From contig CM070559.1 of the NCBI GenBank assembly GCA_036346405.1, positions 35,935,889-35,999,888 of the forward strand: a stretch of DNA of 64,000 bases. The letters run 5' to 3'. Position 1 is the stretch's first letter; each line of letters starts with the position of its first letter. The notes beneath the pieces were generated by a model that was not told the DNA's origin, did not search any database, and saw only the letters and a program-made list of their open reading frames with translations. Shown here one piece after another: positions 34,227 through 44,856 of the stretch. The position numbers and the translations under genes are program-made. The DNA comes from Phyllostachys edulis (Eukaryota; Streptophyta; Magnoliopsida; Poales; Poaceae).

Positions 34227-35862
34227 GGCATGCATATTCTACAAACTACAAAGATCATCTAAATATGTGTATTAATTGATAACTTGAGATGCTAGCAATT
34301 TTAACTTGGTTCAATTTTAATTGATAACTTGAGACTCTGACCGCTTGAGATGCTAGCAATTTTAACTTGGTTCAACATGCTTAATTGATAATCTCCACAG
34401 GAACCCTTGGCAGCTTAATCTATCTGTCGAGGTTGCTTCTACAAGCCAATTTTTTTATTGTAACTATGCAAGTCCAGAAAACTTCTTTCTGCGTAGGATC
34501 TTTCTTCTATGTAGAATGTAAATGGTGCTGAAGTTTGCACTGTGAGCTATTAGCATGACACTGCATGTGAGAACTCAATAATAGTGCTACATCACAAGAA
34601 GTTAAATCTGTGCAGGTTGTCATCAGAAGCGGCTGGCCTTCCTAATCAACAACATGACATTGCTCAACAAATTTTTCTCGCCGACAACTTCATCCCACAG
34701 AATTTTGCAACTCCTCCTGAATACTCGACTAACCATAACCAGCAATCACTCAAGTACTGTATCTTATGAACCAGTATCATCTTAGGCAGTTGTTAATCAT
34801 AGATTAATCATAGAAGGATTTAGGTTCTCTGTCAAGACTCAGGATCAAACCATTACTCCATTAGTAGGAACTACAACAAGCATGGGTCATCAACACATCT
34901 GGAATTTAATTACCAAAAACATTAAACGTATGGAATTTAATTAGCTACCACTGAAGCTCAATCCATTGATTCATTGCCTCATTGGCCATTGATTCTTTGA
35001 TTCACTGCCAACAGGGAGCTAACACTAGGAGCTCAATCCATTGATTCATCATTCATTGCCTCATTGAATCAACATCCTTACCTTGGTCACTTGGTGGGCA
35101 ACACCAACAACTAAGGCGGGCGGGCAGCCGACGGCGATTTAGGGATCAAGGGGCGGGCGGGGAGGGGAGCCATGCGAGGTGCTGGGGCGGTGAGGTGGTC
35201 GGCGCAGGCAGATGGCTATGAAGGGGATCCGCAAAGCAACTCAGCGTGACCGCGTGAGAGGAGCCGATGAAGGCGCAGCCGTAGGGGAGCCAAGGGATGG
35301 GCGACGAGGCGAGATGGCGGTGGAGGAGGGTCATGGGCGAGGTGGCCGGCAGGAGGCGAGGGCAGCTGCTCGGCGCCATCGATCGAGCGGCGGCGACGCG
35401 AGGGTGGCGCTAGGGGACGGCCGATGGGCGAGATGGCCGGCGGATCGCGAGGCGGGCGTGGGGAGGTGGCTGCCGGTGGCGCAGCGAGGCGAGGACGGCG
35501 CCACCATTGGACCCCGGCGGCGTGGACTGGAGTAGAGTGCGGCCGAAGCTCCTGCGTCCTGCAGCCCTAGGGACTTAGGGAGTAAGGAGTTAAGGATTAG
35601 TGGTTAAGGACTAAGGAGTTAAGGTATACCCTAAAGGTAAGTGGGCCGGCTGGGTTGGGCAGTGGGCCAAAATTCCGGATAATCCGTATTCGTATCCGTT
35701 TCCGTCGGATATCATGTCTACCGTATTCGTTTCCGTTTCTGGGGAAAAAAATCCGAATCCGTTTCTGATCCAAAAAATATCCGAGAAAAATCCGATCCGG
35801 GATAATCCGAATCCGTTTTCGTCCGGATCGGTTGGAAACTATCCGATCCGTTTTCACCCCTA
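34227..35862 (-). mobile_element. 5' part of the Ac-like hAT, displaced by the MULE
   Basis: Removing the MULE and one TSD joins this stretch to the Ac-like transposase start at 24665. It contains a direct repeat (gataacttgagatgctagcaattttaacttgg-type, near 34278 and 34320) and a possible captured exon near 34616-34753. A GC-rich block (35110-35540) resembles the leader of an Ac-type gene. At 35640-35862 the subterminal motif region (repeated atccgatccg and ccgtttccgt words) ends ...ccgttttcacccct, which reads AGGGGTGAAAACGG inward from the end, like Ac/Ds termini. The opposite terminus was not found. Confidence 0.65.
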
Positions 35863-35987
35863 TCTTCGAGTATGTGCGGTCAAAGATAAAAGGTTTTAGA
35901 TGCACACATTCTAAGAGGCCATTAATTAGTAATAGAGAGAGGAGCTGCTAAATTGAGCTCAAAACTACTCGAGGCCTATCTTGGAAG

Positions 35988-36473
35988 TACGGGTGAAAAA
36001 AAAAGATCGAAACTTATGAGTCAGCTCGGCTTGACTCAGCTCGAACTCGGTCCTTTAACAAGTCAAGCCGGCAATTTAGCTCGTTTTCTTAACGAGCCGA
36101 GTTCAAGCTAGCTCGCTAGTTGCTTGTTAAGTTCGTTTAGCTCATTAAAAAACCAGCACAATAGAGCAGTAGTACCAAGCCAGCCCAATCTAGCAACCAT
36201 TAGGCGGTCCAGGGAGGCTCAAGCCTCAAGCTGTGATCTTTTGATTTTCTAAAATTTTTATTAGGTTGATTTTCCTTTTTAGCGAGCCTAACGAGTCTAA
36301 CGAGCCTAACGAGCTTTAAGCTGTGATCTCTTGACTTTCTTAACGAGCCTAACGAGCCGAGTTCGAGCTTTTTAACAAGCCGAGCCGAGTCTGATATTCT
36401 GCTCGTTAGCTTAACGAGCCAAGCCTGTTTTCTAAACGAGCCTTAACGAGAGCCGACTCGTTATCCACCCCTA
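35988..36473. mobile_element. Non-autonomous hAT (Ds-like) element, 486 bp
   Basis: A perfect 8-bp duplication, cttggaag (35980-35987 and 36474-36481), flanks the ends tacgggtgaaaa and atccaccccta. They are imperfect inverted repeats of the Ac/Ds type. The interior is dominated by the words gagcc(t/g)aacgag and ctcgtt(a)a in both orientations. No coding capacity is present. Confidence 0.9.
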
Positions 36474-36663
36474 CTTGGAAGGCTGATGCGTCTTACTTAT
36501 AGCATGCTGATCCATCACGATATCTACCTTTGACATGGTTTGATGTGAATAGTAGCATGACCTTTTCTGTTTTCCCTTGTCCTTTTATTCACCATTTGTT
36601 AGATTTTTCTCATTTTTGTTACTCTTTACATATAATGAATTTGAAATTGATATTTCATACATA

Positions 36664-36782
36664 GGTAAAGTAAATTGAGAAGTGCATCTAGATTTTTTTT
36701 CAGGAATTTTCCATGTTCATTTGGTAAAGTAAATCGAGAAGTGCATCTAGATTTTTTTTTCAGGAATTTTCCATGTTCATTT
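36664..36782. repeat. Tandem duplication, 59-bp unit, two copies
   Basis: The unit starts ggtaaagtaaat(t/c)gagaag and ends ccatgttcattt. The copies differ by two or three bases, including a T-run length change. Confidence 0.95.
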
Positions 36783-37037
36783 GGTACATAAACAAATTGC
36801 ACTGGCACACCACAAAGGATGATTGCATAGCATATGTTGCCTAGGAGGATATATAAGCTTGAAACTTACGAAATCAAATTCCAAAGGATGTCTTTATATT
36901 GTGATTTTTTGGCCCGTCACCTGTTATTAGTGAGATAATCTAATACATACATACGGACATGAAGCTATGGTAGATTAATGGTAAGCTCGGCACATACCTT
37001 CTGAAGAGTATCATGCCAACTTTATCAGGGAGGATAA

Positions 37038-37318
37038 ATGACCACTGCCAGCTTTAGCAAGCCGGCCGCCGCGCACTCCGCCATCTCCCCACACCCACCC
37101 CGCAATTCTCTGCCTGTACTACCTCTCCGGCTAAAGGACCACAGCCCAAGCACTGCCAAACTCTTCATCGGCGGCCACGTCCGCTGTCTTCCTCGATGGC
37201 TCGTCGACAGGCTGATCAACAACAATAAACCTTCTCTTGTCGTGCATTACTTGCCGCTGCGGGTCCTGATCTCAATTTCGATGAGCCGCTGCCATTCCCT
37301 CGCCAACATGGTTGCATG
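37038..37318 (+). other. Coding-like host fragment, unidentified
   Basis: An open frame from the ATG at 37038 encodes MTTASFSKPAAAHSAISPHP and continues with LFIGGHVRCLPRWLVDRL. It has the Ala/Pro/Ser-rich start and GC-rich third positions of a grass gene's first exon. It stops being open just inside the hAT element that begins at 37319. Similar GC-rich pieces at 41861-42010 and 44857-44946 may be its continuation beyond the hAT and copia insertions. I do not recognise the family. It may be an organelle-targeted or uncharacterised protein, or a gene fragment. Confidence 0.4.
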
Positions 37319-37640
37319 CAGTGGCGAATTTAGGATGAAAAATAAGGGTGGGTTAAATGCTGAAAATTTCGAATGACTAAACTAATTTATAACAAACGTA
37401 GTTTTGTATTCTTATGCAATCAAATTCATAGTTTCATATATGAATAAAAGCAAAAAAAAAAAAGAAGAGAAATACAATAAAAGCACCTCGCTAATGGAAA
37501 ATGCATCTCCTAAAACATGTAAATATGTTTCCAGTAGGTAACAACCTGTACATCAAAATTAGAAAAATTAATGATACAATAGCAAATTGTACTTAAATGA
37601 TCATGAACATTTAAAATAAAAATATAAAAGAATCATACCG

Positions 37641-40115
37641 CTAGTTTGAATCACGACTTTCACGAGGCAAATTCATTCTACGATTTTTCATGCCTTGGAA
37701 TGATCTTATAATTGCATCATCATCAATGGATCTCAATATATCTCGCTTCGGTGTAGCACACCATCAAATCATTAAGCCACTCATCCGATACCTTGTTGCG
37801 CAAATCTGCTTTGATAATATTCATTGTCGAAAATATTCTCTCAACAGATGCCGCTGCCCTTTGGAAGGATCATTATCACCGATGAGGCGATATACCAATG
37901 GAAAAGTTCTAGCTTTTTTGTTTCAACCATCAATTGAGCAAGTTTTGAAATATCATGACATCCATGAAATTCCTCACTTCTCCTAATGTTGATAATAAAG
38001 GTTTGAAGCTGATTTCTTAACAAGAATCGATCACCGCCGTGAAATCACCAAAGATAAATCTCAAAGAAGTCGAATAGGCTTATCAACATTAAACTTAGAG
38101 AATGAGTCGCTTGGATCAAGACAAGACATGCATACCAATAACTCCGAGGAAACTTCATTGAAGCGATGATCCATCTCATTCATAGTTGCATCAAGAGCAG
38201 CATTGAAAATGTCAACTTTGTAATAATGATGTTGAGTCACTGTATGCTTTCGACGTACAGATTTACCCATAACTCCAATAACATCATTCATATTTGGCAC
38301 AAAAATCTCATGTGCCTCACAAAAGCTTTTGACTTGATCGAACAATGGCTCCCACCCATTGTCCCTCATATCTTGCAAGCGTTCTTTTACATCCTGTATC
38401 AAGCCCATAGCTTCAACGATGTCTTGATGCTTTCTTTGTAAAGCAAGTGATAGCTCATTTGTTATGCTCAACAATGTTATCAAAAAATGCATTATGAATA
38501 CAAATTGAAAGGATTCCATATTTTTCATCAAACTCGCCTTTGCACCATGACTTGAGTTTTGACAAGCATCTTCACTTATAAGTTCTAGCACATCTACAAT
38601 CGCCTCCCACATTTGGTATATAAGCAAGGTTTTGAGATGTGTGCCCCAATCGAGTATCTCCGTGTCTAGCTAAGCTAGATTCTGATGCAACCCTCTCCCA
38701 AACAGATATCAAACCATTCTCCAACTTGTCCAATAGGATATCATGATGCTTCTCAATCAACGCATCTTTTTTCTTGCAAGATGCACTAACAGTTGTAACT
38801 ATCAGGGGAACATAGTTGAAGAAATCAGCAATAGCTCTACTACAACTTGCAACAGAGACAACCACCAATTGTAACTAGTGGGCAAAACAATGGATATAGA
38901 AAGCATTTGGATTCTCATCCCGAATAAGTTTTTGCAAGCCATTAAATTCTCCTCTCATATTTGAAGCTCCAACATAACCCTGCCCACGAAGTCTAGAAAT
39001 AGGTAAACCATGATGATCAAGCAAACTAACCAAAGCATCCTTCAATGCCGTAGATGTACAACTTGTGATATGCTTGATAGCAAGAAATCTTTCCATGACC
39101 TTCCCTTGATTATTCACAAATCTACATGCCACAAATTTTGCAAAGTTAGAATAATAGTATAATACAACAATGTAAAAATTGTATGACTAAAAAAGAGATG
39201 TACAACAAACCTCACAATCACCGCCATTTGTTCCTTTACTGATACATCCCGAGACTCGTCAATAAGCACTGCGAAATTCCTATCTCCAATCTCACCTTTA
39301 ATCACTTTCGTGACCTCTTGTGCACAAGCTTTGGAAAGCTCTTTTGAATATCTGCACAAGTCATAATCGCATGTCCGGAGTCAGATCAAATGCATACTTC
39401 ACTTCCTCCTTCTTATCCTTGTACCAATCCAACAACTCTTTGAAATTACCTTTGTTGATGGAAGTGGAGGATTCATCATGTCCACGAAAAAGCTTCACCT
39501 TGCGCTTATGAGATACCTTGCACAATCTAAAGATGCAATCAAACTAATTTTGTATGCAATTTCGCCTCCATCAGATGTGCTCATTTTACTAGATACACTT
39601 GACCGCTGATTCTTGAAGTCATCACACTCACTCCTTGCGATGTTGTGGAAACTATTTGGACCACCAACATGTTTATTGAAAGCATCTATAGCCGTCTTCC
39701 AACGAGAGAACCCAACTTTTGTAAATACATCATTACCAAATGTGTTGGGTTGTGACTGTTTCTTGAAAAGAAAACAATAGAAACAAAAAGCGGCATCCTT
39801 TTCCACACTATATTCTAACCAATCAAACTTACTAAACCATGATTCTTGAAAGGATCTTCACACTTTGCCATCCAATGTCTTCGGAAAGGCATGCCCAATT
39901 GCTCGAGTTGGACCATTTAACAAATATGTCCTCCTCACTTCATCTCTAATTTCATTTGCAAAATCTTCTATTGGTTTGCGATGCGCCGGATCGGTAATAA
40001 TTTCATCTGGATTAAATTCTAGTCGAGGCTTCTTTGCTTGAGTTGCGCTCTCATCGGTTGGGGGAGTGCTACTTGAATTGTTTGTGAAATAATTACGCAA
40101 AGTTCGTTTCTCCAT
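37641..40115 (-). pseudogene. TTF-zinc-finger hAT transposase
   Basis: The protein begins at 40115 (MEKRTLRNYF), with an NLS-like AKKPRLEF. The TTF zinc finger follows (KDAAFCFYCFLF, TKVGFSRWKTAIDAFNKHVG; 39660-39810). The hAT core comes next in pieces: RNFAVLIDESRDVSVKEQM (39240-39300), LRGQGYVGASNMRGEFNGLQ (38930-39000) and YIHCFAH with its continuation LQLVVVSVA. The C-terminal dimerisation region, SVERIFSTMNIIKADLRN and WLNDLMVCY, lies at 37740-37850. It ends FQGMKNRRMNLPRE just before the stop at 37641-37643. In-frame stops and at least two shifts (for example after YIHCFAH and in the C-terminus) inactivate it. Small introns may account for some breaks (for example about 39125-39210). 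Confidence 0.88.
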
Positions 40116-40379
40116 TATTGCAAACCTATGAATAATAAATTAATGGCTAATTGAGTATATATATACCATATAACCACACTATATTAAACATTTAAACTCA
40201 CTAACAAATAACAATTAACAATAACAAATGAGTAATTAATTAATGAGTAATAACTAACAAGTAACTAGTATATACCAAGAGAGTTGAGAGTTGGCGGTTG
40301 GCACGACCAACAAATCAATTAAATTGAAGTTATTGAATCACTGTCAAGACTTAAGGAGGCGAGCAGCTCAAGACTCGAT

Positions 40380-41130
40380 CTCAGACTCTAGAGGCGCCAT
40401 CACGCCGAGATCCAAATGACACGCACAATGAGGAGCCTCCTCGTCCCTGACCTCGGTGGGCGGCGGCGTGGTGGCCGGTGGCGTGGCGCCGTGGCTCCTC
40501 CTCTCCTCCGGTTTCGGCCCTCGCTCGCTCGGCCTCGCCTCCTCGGCTCCTCCGGTCGGCCCTCCTCCTCCTCCTCCCGCCCTCCTCCTCGGCTCGGTCT
40601 CGCCGCCTCGGGCCCTCGGCCTCCTCCTTGACGCCACACAAGGCTGCTGGACGGCAGCGTCGGCCGCGCCCGCCTCGCCTCCTCCCCTACCCGCGCCCGC
40701 CCTCCTCCTCCGGCTCGGCCTCCGGCTGGGCAAGGCGACGCAGCGTCGCAGTGGCCTCCGGCGGGCGCTCCCTCTGTCTGCCGCCTCCTCCTCGGGTGCT
40801 CGATTTGGGGATTTGGGGTTAGGGATTTTGGGGATTTCGGATTCATTCGATTGCTTGACTCAACAGGATTGCTTCACTGCCGTGTGGGACCAAGTGGCGG
40901 TGGGGAACGTGGCCGGGCCTCGCCTGGCTTCATGCTTGCCTCCATCCAAAGAAGCGTCTTCTTCTTCATTTCTTCATTTCTTCGCCGCTTCTTCTTCTCC
41001 ACAAAGCAAGACCATGGCAGCCCCTGCCTCGAACTGTGCGCTGGGGTCTGCCGGTGGAGGAGGGTGGGCTTCACTGATGAAGCCCACCCGGTGGATTCGC
41101 CCCTGGTTGCATGCATACAACATGCTGTTA
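40380..41130. other. CpG-rich leader block of the TTF-type hAT
   Basis: Very GC-rich sequence with long open frames on several frames of both strands, none showing a domain. It lies directly upstream of the hAT transposase and is best read as its promoter or untranslated first exon, or captured host DNA. The open frames follow from base composition. Confidence 0.5.
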
Positions 41131-41860
41131 GTTTCTTCTTCAACATCTTGAAGGTTGCTTCATCCGAGGGCGTCCTGGCTCACGTATTATTGGAGCACGT
41201 CGCTTCTTCCGTTGCGCCATTCTTTTGCTTCCGAGCGGACTCCCCAACACGCCAACCAGGGATTTTTTTTCCGACCGATCGGCCAAACCGGTTCTGCCGG
41301 CCACCCCAGCAGAACTACAAACCGGCTCCGGAAATTTTGGTTTGGATGAATTTTATCCAGCCAACCCAGTAAAACGACAAACCGGCTCCGAAAATTTTAG
41401 TTTGGATGAATTTTGTCCTAAAAAATTCGAATTTGCTTGAATTTTCTTCGAATTTGATTTTTTTTAAAATTTAAAATTTTAAGAATTATGGCTGAAATTT
41501 TCCGATTTTCGGTCCGGCCACTCCAGTAAAAAAATATTCCGGTTACAAAAACCTTGACGTCAACATGACTCGTCGTCTTCCACCCGACGCCGGCTCCCCA
41601 AGCAGCAGCCACACGCCCACACCTAATCGGGTGATCCTCGCCGCACCTCTAATCGATCCGAGGTCGCTTCCCAAGCAAAGCCACTCACCAACGCGACGCC
41701 CTTATCTCCAAAGACTTCAAGCCGATCTGATGTGTTACTTAGTGAGTTAGTCAGATAGTCACAATAGTGACTTAGTCAGATAGTCACAACTCACGAGTCA
41801 GTAGAACTATATACTACTTAAGTTTGCACCTCTATCATAAAAATCATGGCTCCGCCACTG

Positions 41861-42010
41861 ATATCTCCAACTACTTTGGGCCGATCTGATGCGCCCAGAT
41901 AGCATCGTCAACCAAGACTTTCTTCTATCTTTACCGATGACGCCGCTGGCGTCCTCCCCTCTACTGCTTTCCGCTTCTTCTCCAGCTACCTCTGCGTCAA
42001 CACCGCCTGC
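41861..42010 (+). other. Host fragment between the hAT and the copia element
   Basis: This short GC-rich piece has an open stretch reading LPSTAFRFFSSYLCVNTA. It could be the continuation of the fragment at 37038-37318. Identity is unknown. Confidence 0.35.
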
Positions 42011-42196
42011 TGTTGATTAATCCTTAGTGCTTATTCCCTTGTATTTATTGTTTCAGTTTTTGTTTTGTTTTGCATGTGAAACGGCAGTTTAGTAGCACAA
42101 AAATATTGGTGTCTTCTGTTTGTTGTCTAGAGTGTGTGTGTGTGTGTGTGTTTGTGTCTAGGCGTTTTCGCGTGAGTAGATACCGGCGGGCTAACA
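42011..42196 (+). repeat. 5' LTR of second copia element
   Basis: This 186-bp direct repeat has a (GT)n tract near 42133-42151 that is shorter in the 3' copy. Confidence 0.93.
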
Positions 42197-42233
42197 ATTG
42201 GTATCAGAGCTTCGTACTCTCCTACCTGTGAAG

Positions 42234-43345
42234 ATGTCGCACGACGGTTCACTCCCTCCTACCATGTCTCCTTTCCAAGATAGGGTGCAAGGTGACGGTA
42301 GCACTACTCGCACGATCAATCTCAGCGGCAATGGCGCTCACGAGATTGGATCCAACAGCAACGGCGGCCAAGAGCGTGTGGTGCAGCGGGTGGTACGGGA
42401 GACGTCAGGATCGGTGGTCTACCCCACGCTGACGCGAATGAACTACACCGACTGGGCTTTCGTGATGAGGGTGAACCTGCAGGCACAAGGCCTGTGGGAG
42501 GCGATCGAATCTGGCAACGTCGACTACTGCGACGACAGACTGGCGCTGTCCGCCATTCTCCGTGCGGTGTCGCCGAACATGCTGTCCACACTGGCGGTGA
42601 AGGACACGACCAAGCAGGCGTGGGACGCCGTGAAGACGATGCGGATGGGCGTCGAGCACGTTCGCGAGACGAATGCATAGAAGCTTCGCAAGGAATTCAA
42701 GGATATCGAATTCCTGGATGGTGAGTCGGTGGACGACTTCTCCATGAGGATCACGGGACTTGTCAACAATCTCCGGATCCTAGGCGACACGTTGGAAGAA
42801 TAAAATGTAGTCAAGAAATTCCTTCGTATTGTGCCACACAGGTATACACAGGTGGCAATCTCGATCGAGACACTGCTTGACTTGAGTACGTTGTCGACGA
42901 GGAGCTCACCGGTTGGCTTCGATCAGTGGAGCAGCGCTACGCGTGCAACGACTCGGGTGGCTCCAGTGGGCGTCTGCTCCTCACTGAAGAGGAGTGGCTC
43001 GCACGCGCCAAGAAGAGGCAGCAAGGCGACAGCTCCTTCGGCGGTGATAACTGTCATCGTGGCAAGCCACGTGACCATGGGTGCGACAAAGGCGGGCATG
43101 ACGGCAAGGACGATAGTTCGTCTAGTGTGCGCCGTGACATGTCGCAGGTTCAGTGCTACAACTGCGACAAGTACGGGCATTACTCCAGGAACTGCTGCAA
43201 GCCTAAGCATGCCGAGCAAGTTAATCTGACGCAGGTTGATGACGACGACGATGAACCTATGCTTCTCATGGCGCAGGTGTGCACGTTCACTGAGGCTTCC
43301 GTGGGCGCAGGCACTGATGTGGTGCTCAGCAATGTGCACGCGTAG
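42234..43345 (+). pseudogene. copia gag with CCHC knuckle
   Basis: ATG at 42234 opens MSHDGSLPPTMSPFQDR. The gag core includes RMNYTDWAFVMRVNLQAQGLW and KQAWDAVKTMR. An in-frame stop at 42678 interrupts it. The frame otherwise continues with a GESVDDFSMRITGLVNN segment and a later stop near 42802. The zinc knuckle CYNCDKYGHYSRNC lies at about 43151-43192 in the frame 42926-43345. This CX2CX4HX4C motif binds element RNA. The stops and a frame change mean the protein is not made intact. Confidence 0.9.
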
Positions 43346-43782
43346 GTGCATCTAGGGCGCGATGAGGACGCTCATGATGACGCTTGGTACCTGGACACTG
43401 GTGCCAGCAATCACATGTCCGGGTGCCAGGCAAGCTTCGCGGAGATGGACGAGGGCGTCATCGGCTCCGTCAAGTTCGGCAACGGCTCGGTGGTGGATAT
43501 ACGTGGGCGCGGTACCGTCCTATTCACCTGCCGAAACGGGGAGCACCTTGCGCTGACAGAGGTGTACTACATCCCACAACTGCACAGTAACATAGTGAGC
43601 CTCGAGCAGCTCGACGGGAACGGCTACCAGACGCTCATCTAGGACGGCATGCTCACTATTCGTGACCGACAGCGTCACATACTTGCTCAGGTAAACCACA
43701 CTCGTAACCGGCTCTATGTACTTACCCTTAGCATTGTACAGCCGGTCTACCTGTCCGCGCGGTATAGCAATGGTGCTTGGCG
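43346..43782 (+). pseudogene. copia protease and pre-integrase region
   Basis: DDAWYLDTGASNHMSG gives the aspartic protease active site (DTG). It is followed by the usual VKFGNGSVVDIRGRG segment. A stop lies after GYQTLI (43642). The frame then resumes as MLTIRDRQRHILAQVNHT and NRLYVL, the GAG-pre-integrase domain, up to about 43782, where recognisable sequence ends. Confidence 0.88.
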
Positions 43783-43784
43783 AC

Positions 43785-44465
43785 GCGCATCGGGCGCAAG
43801 AGCCAGCGGTGTGCGGCGCCGCATGGTGACGTGGCAGAGTGCGAGCGCCAAAGGCGCGCGCTGACGCTGGCGCGGCGCAGCCACACACGCGACGGTCACG
43901 ATCACGTCGGCGGCGGCGGCGCGCAGAGTACGCAACGACGCAGCAGGGTGACGACGGCTCAGCGCTGCCGGCGGCGAACGCGGGCGGCGGCACTAGGCGA
44001 CCAGCGGGTCGGCAATGCAGCCGGAGGTTCACGCGGAGGCCCGCGGAGCGACGGCCTGCGATGGCGATGAGGCCGACGGCGGCGGTTTCAACCACGGCGA
44101 CGCGCGACGGCAGCTTCGCCCAGGCTCACGTGGCGAGCTCCAGCGCAGCAATAAGCGTTAGCACGACCTCGGGCACACGCGAGTCGAGGCGCAGCGGCTG
44201 CGCGAACAAATGGCACGACGTCAGGCCGGCGGCCAGCGGCACGGACATGGTGCGAAGGGCGCGACAAGAAACACAACAAGCGGCGCGGAGGCCTCATGGT
44301 GGACGATTAGCGTGGGCGGCTGTAGGGCCGCCCACGAGTGGCTCGGCGAAGGCCGGGGGAGGTCGGCAGGTCGCGCACACGAGCGCACGCAGAGCGCGGC
44401 TCGATGGCAGTGGCACAGCATGCGGCGCGACGGTCCCTCCACGGCCGGAGGCGACACCAGGTGGC
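43785..44465. other. GC-rich filler replacing copia pol
   Basis: About 680 bp with extremely high GC and CpG content replaces integrase and RT. Long frames are open on several frames (the largest is 274 codons on the plus strand), but all look like compositional artefacts rich in Arg, Ala and Gly. No family is recognised. It could be transduced host DNA. Confidence 0.6.
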
Positions 44466-44671
44466 GATGACGATAACATATACTCCAAAGACATTGTCGG
44501 TATGCGTGGAGCTATGACTGTCGTTACGCGAAGAAATTGGAGGGGCCACGGTTTGTCGGCTACAGCAATAACGACATGGCCAGTGACGTCGATGATGTCA
44601 AGTTCCAGGAGCTGCGTACAAGGATCGGCATCGTCGAGATCAAGAAATCGCATCAAGGATTAGGGGGTGTT

Positions 44672-44851
44672 TGTTGATTAATCCTTGGTGTTTATTCCCT
44701 TATGTTTATTGTTTCAGTTTTTGTTTTGTTTTGCATGTGAAACGGCAGTTCAGTAGCACAAAAATATTGGTGTCTTCTGTTTGTTGTCTAGAGTGCATGT
44801 GTGTGTTTTTATCTAGACGTTTTCACGTGAGTAGACATCGACGGGCTAACA
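44672..44851 (+). repeat. 3' LTR of second copia element
   Basis: This 180-bp copy of 42011-42196 ends GGGCTAACA. Confidence 0.93.
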
Positions 44852-44856
44852 CCCGC

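Larger units (their letters stand above)
37319..41860 (-). mobile_element. TTF-type hAT transposon (4.5 kb)
   Basis: Ends cagtggcgaatttagg (37319) and the reverse complement of cagtggcggagccatg (41860) are inverted. The sequence cagtggcggagc is a well-known terminus of TTF-zinc-finger hAT elements in plants. The transposase lies on the minus strand. The 1.7 kb upstream of it includes a CpG-rich block (40380-41130) acting as leader/promoter and duplicated aaccggctccg(g/a)aaattttgg units (41318-41412). Flanking bases gttgcatg and atatctcc do not match, so no TSD survives. Confidence 0.8.
42011..44851 (+). mobile_element. Internally deleted copia retrotransposon
   Basis: Short LTRs (42011-42196 and 44672-44851) begin TGTTGATTAATCC and end GGGCTAACA. 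The near-perfect TSD is cctgc/cccgc (42006-42010, 44852-44856). The primer-binding site attggtatcagagc follows the 5' LTR directly. Gag, the zinc knuckle and protease are present. Integrase, RT and most of RNase H are absent, replaced by about 680 bp of very GC-rich DNA (43785-44465). A stub of RNase H (GPRFVGYSNNDMASDVDD) and the pol tail remain before the polypurine tract (ttagggggtg). Confidence 0.92.

Noticed and set aside
35988..36473. Possible tRNA or structured RNA because of strong internal inverted words
   Set aside because: An 8-bp TSD and Ds-like ends explain it as a small hAT element.
40400..41151. Long open frames on both strands (up to 231 codons) upstream of the hAT transposase
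   Set aside because: Low-complexity Pro/Ser/Arg/Gly products open in several frames at once. They are explained by CpG-rich composition.
43839..44663. 274-codon plus-strand open frame in the second copia element
   Set aside because: It is rich in Arg, Ala, Gly and Thr, overlaps other long frames on both strands, and sits in very GC-rich filler. No domain is visible, and its end runs out of frame through a stub of RNase H.
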